Shown here: positions 6,492 to 14,248 of the stretch, piece by piece
How the letters are laid out: each line of letters starts with the position of its first letter
Position numbering within the stretch: position 1 is the first letter of the stretch
Origin: Pseudomonadota bacterium
GTDB taxonomy: Bacteria; Desulfobacterota; JADFVX01
Reading direction: 5' to 3'
Assembly (NCBI GenBank): GCA_015222755.1
Contig: JADFVX010000037.1
Location: 1-21,582, forward strand
Length of the DNA stretch: 21,582 nt
The notes under the pieces: generated by a model
Told to the model about the DNA's origin: nothing
Database searches by the model: none
The model's input: the letters and a program-made list of their open reading frames with translations, nothing else
Program-made: the position numbers and the translations under genes

Positions 6492-8708
6492 ATGGTTCTA
6501 TCCCGTAGAAAACGGATCAAGATAGAAGAAGCAGAAGACCTTAAAAGACGCAAAAGAGACTTCTACATAATTATCGGTACAATGATATTTATGGTGGGTC
6601 TTACTGCGCTTGAAACGGTAGTTTATAAGCAAGGAGGCAGCCTCCCCGTTGCCAACAATATATTGATATTTCTCATTATCAATATCAATATTATCCTCCT
6701 TATACTTATCCTTTATCTCCTGATAAGAAACCTTACCAAACTTTTTTTCGAGCGAAGAAGCAAAATACTCGGAGCAAGGTTGAAAACCAAGCTTGTTGCC
6801 GCCTTTGTCTCCCTGTCTTTAGTACCTACATTGCTGCTCTTTTTCTTCTCTATAGCCTTTATCTCCGACAGCATAGAAAACTGGTTTGGAATGCCCATTG
6901 AAAGCTCCCTTAAGGGGGCTATGGAGGTATCAGAAAGCTACTACCAGGACAGGTCTGATAATGCCATTTATCATGCCAGGCAGATAAGCAAGAAGATCAA
7001 AGAGCGCAAGCTTATGAAAAAAAACCGTATCAACAGTTTGAGGTGGTACGCCAAGGCCAAGGGTGTCGAGTATAACCTGGGCAGCATAGAGGTATTTTCG
7101 TCACAGCAAAAGGAACTGGTGAAGGAGGTCCACCCCGATCTTCCGAAGGATCTTTTTTCCCTCCCCGAATCCACGCTCATTAAAGACGGACTTCTTGGCA
7201 AAGAGGCCTCCCTTGTCCAGGCGGTAGGCAAGGTCGATATGATCAGGGGCGTGGCTCCCATCTATTCGACGTGGAAGGAAAACGATATTGTAGGTGCAGT
7301 AATCGTGACCTATTATATACCGCAGCGTATAGTCTCCAAGATGACGGATATAAACAAGGCCTACCAGGAATACAAGCAGCTCAAGATAGTGAAGTACCCC
7401 GTCAAGGTGAGCTACCTTATGACCCTTCTCATGGTTACCCTTATAATAATATTTGCGGCGATCTGGTATGGTCTATATCTTGCCAAGGGTATTACTGTAC
7501 CGATTCAGCTGCTTGCTGAAGGGACCAACGAAGTTGCCAATGGCAACCTGGATTTCAATATCGACCTGGAGTCAAAAGATGAGATAGGCACCCTGGTCTC
7601 CTCATTTAACAAAATGACCCAGGACCTCAAGGTAAGCAAGGATAGCCTTGAAAAAACCAATCTTGACCTTGAAAATCGGCGTCGATATATAGAGATTATT
7701 CTGCGAGATGTAGCTGCCGGTGTTATTTCCACCGACAAGCTGGGAAGAGTGAGTACAATAAACAGGTCAGCGGAGATGATGCTGGGTATCAGGGCTGAAG
7801 ATGTTATAGGTAGAAAGTACAAGGAGGTTGTCGGTAAAAGCTATCAGGTGCTAATAAAAAACCTTGTACGGGATGCCTTTTCCTCCGACGGTACAATAGA
7901 GAGGGAAACAACCATAAGCCTCAGAGGTGAAAGTGTTACCCTTCTTGTCAGCCTTTCTGTTATGAAAGACGAAAAGGGAATCTATATCGGCATGGTGCTC
8001 GTCTTTGACGACCTGACAGAACTAATCAAAGGCCAAAGGGCCGCAACATGGCGTGAGGTAGCCAGAAGAATAGCCCATGAGATAAAAAATCCTCTCACGC
8101 CAATCCAGCTTTCCGCCCAACGTCTGCAGAAAAAATTTGGCGCCAGGATACAAGAGGACGGCCATATATTTTCGGAGTGCACCTCTACCATTATCAAGCA
8201 GGTTGATGAACTTAAGGAGCTTGTCAATGAGTTCTCCAGTTTTGCAAGACTTCCGGCGGCCAACCCGGTCCCCTCAGACATTGAGGTGCTTTTGCAGGAA
8301 ACTATCGCCCTTTACCGGGAGGCGCACAGGTCTGTTAAGATTGAGCTGAAGCTTGCGGGAAACCTGCCAAGTATAAACCTGGATAAAGGACAGATAAAAA
8401 GGGTCTTCATAAACCTCCTTGAAAATGCTGTTGATGCAATTGGTAAAGATGGTACAATCGAGGTCTCGACAGAGTATGAAGAAAAGAAAAAAATTGTACG
8501 CATCGAGGTTGCGGATAATGGTTCAGGTATACTACCTAAAGATATGGCACGGCTTTTTGAACCATATTTTTCCACAAAAAAAGGTGGCACAGGACTCGGG
8601 CTTGCAATAGTAGATACTATAATGAAGGATCACAAGGGAAGCATCAGGGTAAGAAAGAACTCCCCCTGCGGGACACGCTTTATACTCAGCCTTCCCCTTT
8701 CAGCTTAA
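6492..8708 (+). CDS. ntrY: NtrY-type membrane sensor histidine kinase
   Basis: A 738-residue inner-membrane kinase with NtrY architecture. There are two hydrophobic segments near residues 24-44 and 56-80, a third near 98-125, an extracytoplasmic region of about 180 residues, and a fourth segment near 304-327. A HAMP domain (about 328-385) and a PAS domain (about 398-510) follow. The DHp helix carries the phospho-acceptor His529 in ARRIAHEIKNPLTP. The ATPase domain has the N box NLLENAVDAI (641-650), then DNGSGI, LFEPYFSTK and GGTGLGLAIV. ATG 6492 is preceded by AGGG at 6481-6484. ntrX starts 11 nt after its stop, so NtrX is the expected phosphorylation partner. The signal sensed is unknown; in other bacteria NtrYX responds to nitrogen, redox or envelope conditions. 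Confidence 0.9.
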   Translation: MVLSRRKRIKIEEAEDLKRRKRDFYIIIGTMIFMVGLTALETVVYKQGGSLPVANNILIFLIININIILLILILYLLIRNLTKLFFERRSKILGARLKTKLVAAFVSLSLVPTLLLFFFSIAFISDSIENWFGMPIESSLKGAMEVSESYYQDRSDNAIYHARQISKKIKERKLMKKNRINSLRWYAKAKGVEYNLGSIEVFSSQQKELVKEVHPDLPKDLFSLPESTLIKDGLLGKEASLVQAVGKVDMIRGVAPIYSTWKENDIVGAVIVTYYIPQRIVSKMTDINKAYQEYKQLKIVKYPVKVSYLMTLLMVTLIIIFAAIWYGLYLAKGITVPIQLLAEGTNEVANGNLDFNIDLESKDEIGTLVSSFNKMTQDLKVSKDSLEKTNLDLENRRRYIEIILRDVAAGVISTDKLGRVSTINRSAEMMLGIRAEDVIGRKYKEVVGKSYQVLIKNLVRDAFSSDGTIERETTISLRGESVTLLVSLSVMKDEKGIYIGMVLVFDDLTELIKGQRAATWREVARRIAHEIKNPLTPIQLSAQRLQKKFGARIQEDGHIFSECTSTIIKQVDELKELVNEFSSFARLPAANPVPSDIEVLLQETIALYREAHRSVKIELKLAGNLPSINLDKGQIKRVFINLLENAVDAIGKDGTIEVSTEYEEKKKIVRIEVADNGSGILPKDMARLFEPYFSTKKGGTGLGLAIVDTIMKDHKGSIRVRKNSPCGTRFILSLPLSA

Positions 8709-8719
8709 AGGCATTAGAT

Positions 8720-10072
8720 ATGGGCATTAATATACTAGTTGTTGATGATGAGGAGAGCATAAGAAGCACCCTGTCGGGCATACTTTCCGATGAGGGCTTT
8801 AGTGTAATCCTGGCAGAGGATGGCACGAAGGCATTGACTGCGGCAAGAGAGGAGTCACCAGACCTTGTGCTTCTTGATATATGGATGCCCGAACTGGATG
8901 GAATGGAAACCCTGGAAAAGATGAAAGTGGAATTTCCTTCTCTGCCAGTCATAATGATGTCGGGTCACGGCACCATAGAAACTGCTGTTCAGGCAACCAA
9001 ACTGGGAGCCTACGATTTTATCGAGAAGCCCCTTTCCATAGAAAAAGTACTGCTTTCAGCCAAGAATGCCCTTAGCCTGCATAGGCTGGAAGAAGAAAAC
9101 AGGAGGCTAAAGGAAAAATACAGTGGCTGGCAGGAGATGGTGGGTGAAAGTGATGTTATGAAGGAGCTCAAGGAGCAGGTCGCTATAGTTGCTCCATCCA
9201 ACGCCTGGGCACTGATTACGGGGGAAAACGGTACAGGCAAGGAGCTTGTAGCAAACATGATTCACCGTAAAAGTAAACGTGCTGGCAAGCCTTTTGTGGA
9301 TGTAAACTGTGCGGCCATCCCCGAGAATTTGATTGAAAGCGAACTTTTCGGACATGAAAAGGGAGCATTTACGGGAGCCGTAAACAGCAAAAGAGGCAAG
9401 TTCGACCTGGCAAACGAAGGCACTCTTTTTCTTGATGAGATAGCTGACATGAGCCTCAAGACTCAGGCCAAGATCCTCCGCATACTTCAGGAACAGAGAT
9501 TCGAAAGAGTTGGAGGAAGTCGCAGCATAAAGGTCGATGTCAGGGTTATTGCCGCCACCAATAAAGACCTCAGTGAGGAGATAAGCCTGGGGAACTTCAG
9601 GGAAGACCTTTATTACAGATTAAATGTAATACCATTTGAGATCCCTCCCCTGAGAGAGCGTACAGATGACATACCCTTTCTTGTGGAAAAATTTGTCAAG
9701 CTATATTCAGCAGAAGCCGGCTGCGAAGTAAAGAGTTTTGACGAAGAAGCCATGGGGGTGATGAAAAGGTATCACTGGCCTGGAAATATTAGAGAACTTA
9801 AAAACCTTGTAGAGCGCCTCGTCATAATGACACCGGGGAGCAAAATAGAAAAATCTGACCTCCCTCCCTACGTTGCCGGCATAGAAAAAAAGGGGAAAAC
9901 CTTTGAAAAATTTGGGGGCCTGAAAGAGGCGAAAGCAGCATTTGAAGAAGATTTTATACGGTCAAAGCTTGAAGAAAACGATGGGAATGTTACAAAAACA
10001 GCGGAAGCCATAGGCCTTGAAAGAACTAACCTGCATAGAAAGATCAAATCTTACGGTATAGAACTGACTTAA
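8720..10072 (+). CDS. ntrX: NtrX/NtrC-family sigma-54-dependent response regulator
   Basis: A 450-residue transcriptional activator. The receiver domain (about 1-120) has the acidic pair DDEES and phospho-acceptor Asp53 in LLDIWMPELDG. The AAA+ domain has Walker A GENGTGKE (168-175), the sigma-54 contact loop GAFTGA (215-220), a Walker B-like TLFLDEIADM and the arginine-finger region. A Fis-type helix-turn-helix follows at the C-terminus (NVTKTAEAIGLERTNLHRKI). The intact GAFTGA indicates it can activate sigma-54 RNA polymerase, which some NtrX proteins cannot. It follows ntrY by 11 nt and ends four nt before the ATG of the selenoprotein gene, so all three are probably co-transcribed. I saw no convincing -24/-12 promoter in the window. 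Confidence 0.9.
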   Translation: MGINILVVDDEESIRSTLSGILSDEGFSVILAEDGTKALTAAREESPDLVLLDIWMPELDGMETLEKMKVEFPSLPVIMMSGHGTIETAVQATKLGAYDFIEKPLSIEKVLLSAKNALSLHRLEEENRRLKEKYSGWQEMVGESDVMKELKEQVAIVAPSNAWALITGENGTGKELVANMIHRKSKRAGKPFVDVNCAAIPENLIESELFGHEKGAFTGAVNSKRGKFDLANEGTLFLDEIADMSLKTQAKILRILQEQRFERVGGSRSIKVDVRVIAATNKDLSEEISLGNFREDLYYRLNVIPFEIPPLRERTDDIPFLVEKFVKLYSAEAGCEVKSFDEEAMGVMKRYHWPGNIRELKNLVERLVIMTPGSKIEKSDLPPYVAGIEKKGKTFEKFGGLKEAKAAFEEDFIRSKLEENDGNVTKTAEAIGLERTNLHRKIKSYGIELT

Positions 10073-10076
10073 ATTG

Positions 10077-10577
10077 ATGAAGCCCTGTTTAAATATTAAA
10101 GGATTGGCGCTGGTAATATGCCTTACTGTATTTTTGTTCTCATGCGGCAAGGCGGGGCCGCAGGTTGTGGGTAATCCTGCCCCGGAGTTCACCCTCAATC
10201 TGCTTGACGGAGGCCAGCTGGGTCTTACTGAGCTTCGAGGCAAACCGCTAATGCTTTATTTTTTCGCAAGCTGGTGATGGCGGTGCAAGGATGAGATCCC
10301 CCTGGTGCAGGGGGCAGGCAAAAAATACAAGGATAGTGGGCTGCAGGTAATAGGCCTGGGGATACAAGATAAAAAGGAAAATATAAAGGCCTTCGCAGGG
10401 GAGAAAAGGCTTGAGTGGCCTGTAGGTTTTGATGAGGGCGATGAGATTGCCAAGCGGTATGGTGTTACATTCGGTGCAGGCCTTATCTTTATCGACAGAG
10501 AGGGTGTTGTCAGGGGGCGTTTTTTAGGCGGATTTGGCCAAGAGGAGTTGGAGCTGGAAATAGCAAAGATCCTTTAG
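10077..10577 (+). CDS. Selenocysteine-containing TlpA/thioredoxin-like lipoprotein (UxxC active site)
   Basis: Read through the in-frame TGA at 10275-10277 as selenocysteine, this gene encodes 166 residues ending at TAG 10575-10577. Residues 1-23 are a lipoprotein signal peptide (VFLFSC, lipobox Cys23), so the protein should be a lipid-anchored periplasmic thiol oxidoreductase. PAPEFTLNLLDGG and LRGKPLMLYFFASW are the standard TlpA/ResA lead-in to the redox motif. The UGA falls exactly on the first Cys of CxxC, giving Sec67-Trp-Arg-Cys70 followed by KDEIP. The thioredoxin fold then continues in the same frame through YGVTFGAG and LIFIDREG to a C-terminal helix. The cis-Pro expected near residue 134 is Ala. 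The TTG at 10074 could also start translation. A SECIS-like hairpin follows the UGA. A split pseudogene is the alternative, but stop position and hairpin argue against it. Confidence 0.87.
10275..10314 (+). promoter_or_regulatory. Selenocysteine UGA codon with bacterial SECIS element
   Basis: The recoded TGA is at 10275-10277. After 20 nt comes a perfect 7-bp stem CCCCCTG (10298-10304) / CAGGGGG (10308-10314) closed by the loop GTG (10305-10307). A guanine at the first loop position and a UGA-to-loop distance of 27 nt fit the usual bacterial SECIS description: short apical loop with an early G, roughly 16-37 nt after the UGA. In the known mechanism SelB binds this hairpin and delivers Sec-tRNA. 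The hairpin also encodes IPLVQGA, a normal part of the fold. Confidence 0.8.
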
Positions 10578-10727
10578 CAGCCGGGGACATTGAATTTTTG
10601 AAGGCTCAAACTTGAGTGTTGAAAGATATAATAAGGGCCCTTGAGCTGTCTCTTCCGCCCTTTTTGTTTGCCTCGTCAATTAGTGCGGCAGTATGGATAT
10701 TCAATTACAGGCCCTCATGCCCTATAT

Positions 10728-11135
10728 TCAGGAAGGAAAGTCTTTAGCATATTTTTTTATCCACTCCAGGGCAGCTTTTTCGCCGTTGATCACCCGTCCC
10801 TCTTTCTCCAAAACTTCTTTCCGGTAGTGTTCTATATGGCAGACCTGTTCCACCATCCTCACCTTGAATTCCGAATCGCTGCTCATAAATATGACTCCCA
10901 CTTCATAGCTTTCGCCTTCTTTGCGGCACCACGCTACGGTTGCATCCACTTCAAAATCAGGTACCAGCACAGGTATTCCGATACGGATAAGGGCCCCTTC
11001 CTTTAAAGGTTTATTGGTCTGGAAGGACAGGCCGCCTTCGCTGATATTTTTTATATACTCCTTTTTGTGGTCTACAACTTCGGCAAGAGTATACTCTATG
11101 GGGATATCTGCAGGGTGGCGTATATATTTTCGCAT
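10728..11135 (-). CDS. PilZ-domain protein, putative cyclic-di-GMP receptor
   Basis: A 135-residue cytoplasmic protein with a single PilZ domain over about residues 2-100. Both c-di-GMP-binding motifs are present: RxxxR at residues 2-6 (RKYIR) and NxSxxG in NISEGG (about 30-35). A short helical C-terminal tail follows (VEQVCHIEHYRKEVLEKEG). Such proteins change motility, exopolysaccharide or envelope functions when bound to c-di-GMP; the target is not evident here. It lies downstream of the hydrolase gene on the same strand with a 46-nt gap and may be co-transcribed. It converges with the selenoprotein gene, 150 nt apart. No strong ribosome binding site precedes the ATG at 11135. Confidence 0.85.
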   Translation of the reverse strand: MRKYIRHPADIPIEYTLAEVVDHKKEYIKNISEGGLSFQTNKPLKEGALIRIGIPVLVPDFEVDATVAWCRKEGESYEVGVIFMSSDSEFKVRMVEQVCHIEHYRKEVLEKEGRVINGEKAALEWIKKYAKDFPS

Positions 11136-11181
11136 TTAGGGCCCGGGCAATATTTTTTATTTTATGCTACTACCCTCCCGG

Positions 11182-11988
11182 CTATTTTGCAAGCGGGGGA
11201 GAATCACTTAAAAAAGACAGGAGACAATCATTGAACCTGTCAGGTGCCTCCATGTTGGCCATATGCCCAACACCCTCCATAATATGAAGGCGTGAGTCTG
11301 GAAGCCCGGCAGCGATATCTTTGGAAAATTCAGGGGATATACATATGTCTTTCTCCCCTCCTATAACCAGAGCAGGTATATTAAAGCGGCCCAAATCCGG
11401 CCGATAGTCAGGTCTGTCACGCATGCCTCTTAATCCTTCAGACAGTGCCTCAGGGCTGGTCATATCCATCCACTGCCTTACCTTGCATATGAGTTTGGGA
11501 TTGTCTTCCTTGACATGGGGGCCGAAAAGGACTGATTCGAAGGCTTCTGCCACCACAGATTGCCGGCCCGACATTGCTGCATCCGCCAGGGCCGTACGCC
11601 TCTCTTTCCCCGGCCCATCATCGGCAGCGCTCCTTGTGACTATGAAGACAGCCGCAGATATACGATCCATGTAGCGGTCCAGAAGGTTTAGCAGGATGTA
11701 GCCGCCCATGGACATCCCCCCTATAACAGCCTTTTCAATCTCAAGGTGATCCATGAGAGCAATTATATCATCGGAAAGCAGATCTATACTGAAGGGAGCA
11801 TATCCCGCATCGCTCCCTCCAAAGCCTCTGAGGTCAGGGGCAATGACTCTGAACCCTGCCCTTGTAAGGGCCTTTATCTGCGGCGACCACATTTTGTTGC
11901 ACAGGGGGAAACCGTGAATAAGTAAGACCGGAGAACCGTCTCCCTCATCTGTAAAGTGCATCTTAAAACCGTTGATTTCACTGATCAT
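11182..11988 (-). CDS. Alpha/beta-fold hydrolase
   Basis: A 268-residue alpha/beta hydrolase without a signal peptide, so cytoplasmic. The catalytic triad is visible: nucleophile Ser93 in the elbow GMSMGG, Asp214 in GGEKDICIS and His242 in GVGHMANMEAP. The oxyanion-hole HGFP is at 25-28 and the strand APDLRGFGGSD at about 50-60. The pattern resembles 3-oxoadipate enol-lactonase (PcaD), BioH and haloperoxidase-like esterases. Motifs alone do not fix the substrate, and no catabolic genes flank it. The gene lies 89 nt downstream of trxB on the same strand. Confidence 0.85.
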   Translation of the reverse strand: MISEINGFKMHFTDEGDGSPVLLIHGFPLCNKMWSPQIKALTRAGFRVIAPDLRGFGGSDAGYAPFSIDLLSDDIIALMDHLEIEKAVIGGMSMGGYILLNLLDRYMDRISAAVFIVTRSAADDGPGKERRTALADAAMSGRQSVVAEAFESVLFGPHVKEDNPKLICKVRQWMDMTSPEALSEGLRGMRDRPDYRPDLGRFNIPALVIGGEKDICISPEFSKDIAAGLPDSRLHIMEGVGHMANMEAPDRFNDCLLSFLSDSPPLAK

Positions 11989-12077
11989 AGCAATAGATTT
12001 GAAGGGGGGATGATTTGTTTCTTAAGGCGATGCTCTCCGCCTATAGGGGGACATGCTGGAAGCGCCTATGTCACTAT

Positions 12078-13013
12078 TTAGTCTTCAAAGCATTGCCCTG
12101 CCAGGCATTCCTCTGCCGCCATAGCCGCTGATGCACCATCCCCGACGGCGGTTGCCACCTGGCGAGCTATTTTCTGGCGTACATCGCCAGCGGCAAAGAC
12201 ACCCTGCACCTTTGTATGGGTGTTGTGCCCTGCGACTATGTATGATTTGTCATCCAGTTCCACAAAGCCCTTGAGGAAGTCCGTGTTAGGAATCATGCCG
12301 ACATAGATAAAGGCCCCTTCCACAGGGAGTTCACTTGTGCTGCCGTCTTTGACGTTTTTCAGTTTAAGGCTTTTTACTGCAAAATCACCTGTTATCTCTT
12401 CCGTCACAGTATCCCATATGAACTCAATCTTTTCATTTTCGAAGGCCTGCTTTGCCGTTATCTTTTCGGCCCTTAGCTCGTCGCGACGGTGTATGATATA
12501 GACCTTGCTGGCGAATTTGGTCAGGAATATGGCTTCCTTAACGGCAGAATCACCTCCGCCGATAACGGCCACCTCCGCATCCCTGAAAAAGGCCCCGTCG
12601 CAGGTGGCACAGTAAGAGACGCCCTTGCCGGTCAGCTTGTCCTCACCGGGTATGCCAAGGCGTCTTGGCTGTGCGCCAGTGGCGATTATAACTGTTTTAG
12701 TACGTATATCTCCGCTGTCAGTATCCAGTATCTTGATCTTCCCTTCAGTAGATATTTGTTTGACAGTGGTGGACTTAAATTCAGCACCGAAACGCTTTGC
12801 CTGCTTTTCAAAGAGCTCCATCAGTTCAGGGCCGCTTATGCCATCTGGGAAGCCGGGATAATTATCTATCTGGTGGGTGATTGTAGCCTGTCCGCCGATC
12901 ATCATCTTTTCGATGACCAGTGTTTTTAAAAGTGCCCTGCCGTTATATATTGCGGCTGTCAGGCCTGCCGGCCCACCACCGATAATAACTACATCATAAA
13001 GTTCTTCCGACAT
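12078..13013 (-). CDS. trxB: Thioredoxin reductase
   Basis: A 311-residue, NADPH-dependent flavoprotein that reduces thioredoxin in the cytoplasm. The FAD-binding GGGPAG is at 12-17, the redox-active CATC at 135-138 (with DGAFF after it), the NADP-binding GGGDSA just beyond 150 and HRRDELRAEK shortly after. The C-terminal FAD motif AAGDVRQKIARQVATAVGDG is complete. Length is standard. The ATG at 13013 has GGGAG eight nt upstream. It follows serB with a 29-nt gap and is probably the next gene of the operon rfaE2-serB-trxB. It is an ordinary CxxC enzyme with no selenocysteine. It may supply electrons to thiol pathways, including, through DsbD-type transfer, the exported selenoprotein; that link is speculation. 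Confidence 0.95.
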   Translation of the reverse strand: MSEELYDVVIIGGGPAGLTAAIYNGRALLKTLVIEKMMIGGQATITHQIDNYPGFPDGISGPELMELFEKQAKRFGAEFKSTTVKQISTEGKIKILDTDSGDIRTKTVIIATGAQPRRLGIPGEDKLTGKGVSYCATCDGAFFRDAEVAVIGGGDSAVKEAIFLTKFASKVYIIHRRDELRAEKITAKQAFENEKIEFIWDTVTEEITGDFAVKSLKLKNVKDGSTSELPVEGAFIYVGMIPNTDFLKGFVELDDKSYIVAGHNTHTKVQGVFAAGDVRQKIARQVATAVGDGASAAMAAEECLAGQCFED

Positions 13014-13042
13014 GTTTTTTCTCCCTGTATCTGGTTTTATTC

Positions 13043-14248
13043 TTAGGTGAGTTCATTAAGTTCTTTTTCATTGATCCCCAAAAGATAGAGGATCGAGTCG
13101 AGGCTTTTTTGGGATATGCTGTAGTTTGCAGCCTCACGCACCGTCTTTTTGGCGTTGAATGCGATGCCGAGACCTGCCTTGCCCAGCATGGGGAGGTCGT
13201 TTGCCCCATCACCTATGGCAATTACCTGGTCCAGCAAAAAACCTTCCCCTTTGGCTATTTCCTCAAGAATCTCCGCCTTCCTTGCGCCATCAACGATGTC
13301 TCCGATGACCCTTCCCGTGAGTTTTCCATCCTTTATCTCCAGACGATTGGAAAAGGCATAATCAAGACCTAGATGCTCCTTAAGCCGGTCGGTAAAATAG
13401 TCAAAGCCGCCGCTGATCACCGCTGTCTTGTAACCCAAGCTCTTAAGTACCTTTATGAGGCTTTCAGCGCCTGAGGTAAGCGGCAGGGAACGGTATACCT
13501 CATCCAGCGCCTTTTCATCGAGTCCTTCCAGCAGAGCAACGCGCTCGCGCAGTGACTGGCTAAAGTCTATCTCGCCGTTCATCGCTCTTTCCGTGATGGC
13601 GCTTACCTTGCCCCCAATCCCTGCACAGGCGGCCAGTTCATCGATCACTTCCACCTGTATGAGTGTTGAGTCCATATCCATCACCACAAGACGCTTTGCC
13701 TTTCTGAAAAGGTTCTCTCTTTGGACCGCAATGTCAACGCCGCTTTCATGGCTTATAGGTACAAAATAGCCCGTAAGCTCTTTCAGAGGTATAGGCAGCT
13801 TAGAGCCTGCAATTATCTCAAGGCAGTTCAGCTTTCCCCATGCAAGCTTGCTTATCTTTTCAATGTTTGTTCCCTTTTCATAAAGGCAGGTAGTTACCTT
13901 GGATATGACCTTTGTTGGGATATCATCTCCGAGGCAGGTTATCACATAGGTGTTAGAAGAATGCTGGTTGTTTACTGTTTCTTCCTCGGGGACAAGGTGG
14001 CAATCAATATCTATATCTAATTTTTTAGACTGGAAGAGCAGGTCTTTCAGGAGAGGGTTTTTCTCCCCCTCCTTTACTTCTACAAGTATGGAAAGGGTGA
14101 GCAGGTTGTGGATCACCACCTGCTCGATGTCCAGGATCTTAGTGCCCGAATTGGCCAGTGCCGTTGTCAGGGCTGCTGTTATACCCGGTGCATCTTCCCC
14201 CTTGGCAGTGATAAGCAGGGCCGTATTTGTAGTTTTCTGACCGCTCAA
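13043..14248 (-). CDS. serB: Phosphoserine phosphatase with two N-terminal ACT-type domains
   Basis: It hydrolyses O-phosphoserine to serine, the last step of the phosphorylated serine pathway. About the first 175 residues hold two ACT-like regulatory domains, the first marked by ALLITAKGEDAPGITAAL and the second by YVITCLGDDIPTKVIS. The HAD phosphatase domain follows, with the nucleophile motif DMDST near residue 194, VISGGFDYF in the middle and GDGANDLPML at the end. I give the TTG at 14248, whose TTGA overlaps the rfaE2 stop by 4 nt and suggests translational coupling. A TTG at 14257 is equally possible and adds three residues. There is no ATG in a suitable place. Confidence 0.93.
   Translation of the reverse strand: MSGQKTTNTALLITAKGEDAPGITAALTTALANSGTKILDIEQVVIHNLLTLSILVEVKEGEKNPLLKDLLFQSKKLDIDIDCHLVPEEETVNNQHSSNTYVITCLGDDIPTKVISKVTTCLYEKGTNIEKISKLAWGKLNCLEIIAGSKLPIPLKELTGYFVPISHESGVDIAVQRENLFRKAKRLVVMDMDSTLIQVEVIDELAACAGIGGKVSAITERAMNGEIDFSQSLRERVALLEGLDEKALDEVYRSLPLTSGAESLIKVLKSLGYKTAVISGGFDYFTDRLKEHLGLDYAFSNRLEIKDGKLTGRVIGDIVDGARKAEILEEIAKGEGFLLDQVIAIGDGANDLPMLGKAGLGIAFNAKKTVREAANYSISQKSLDSILYLLGINEKELNELT

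Noticed and set aside
10277..10577. Reading the thioredoxin-like gene as a pseudogene with a nonsense mutation
   Set aside because: The stop is a TGA exactly at the redox Cys, the frame and fold continue intact afterwards, and a SECIS-like hairpin follows at the right distance. A random nonsense mutation would not be expected to meet all three conditions.
10616..10747. Small plus-strand ORF (GTG start, 43 residues, hydrophobic centre LPPFLFASSISAAVWIF) between the selenoprotein and pilZ
   Set aside because: It overlaps the end of pilZ, has no convincing ribosome binding site, and a TATAAT at 10627-10632 lies inside it without a matching -35. Not strong enough to list as a gene.
10641..11006. 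Long open frame antisense to the PilZ gene
   Set aside because: It mirrors the PilZ coding sequence and its translation shows no domain; the PilZ motifs on the other strand are clear.
12025..12042. Hairpin AGGCG/CGCCT between trxB and the hydrolase gene as terminator
   Set aside because: The stem is only 5 bp with an 8-nt loop, and no U-tract follows on the minus strand.
13109..13372. Open frames antisense to serB and trxB
   Set aside because: They are shadows of strongly conserved genes on the minus strand and show no independent motif.
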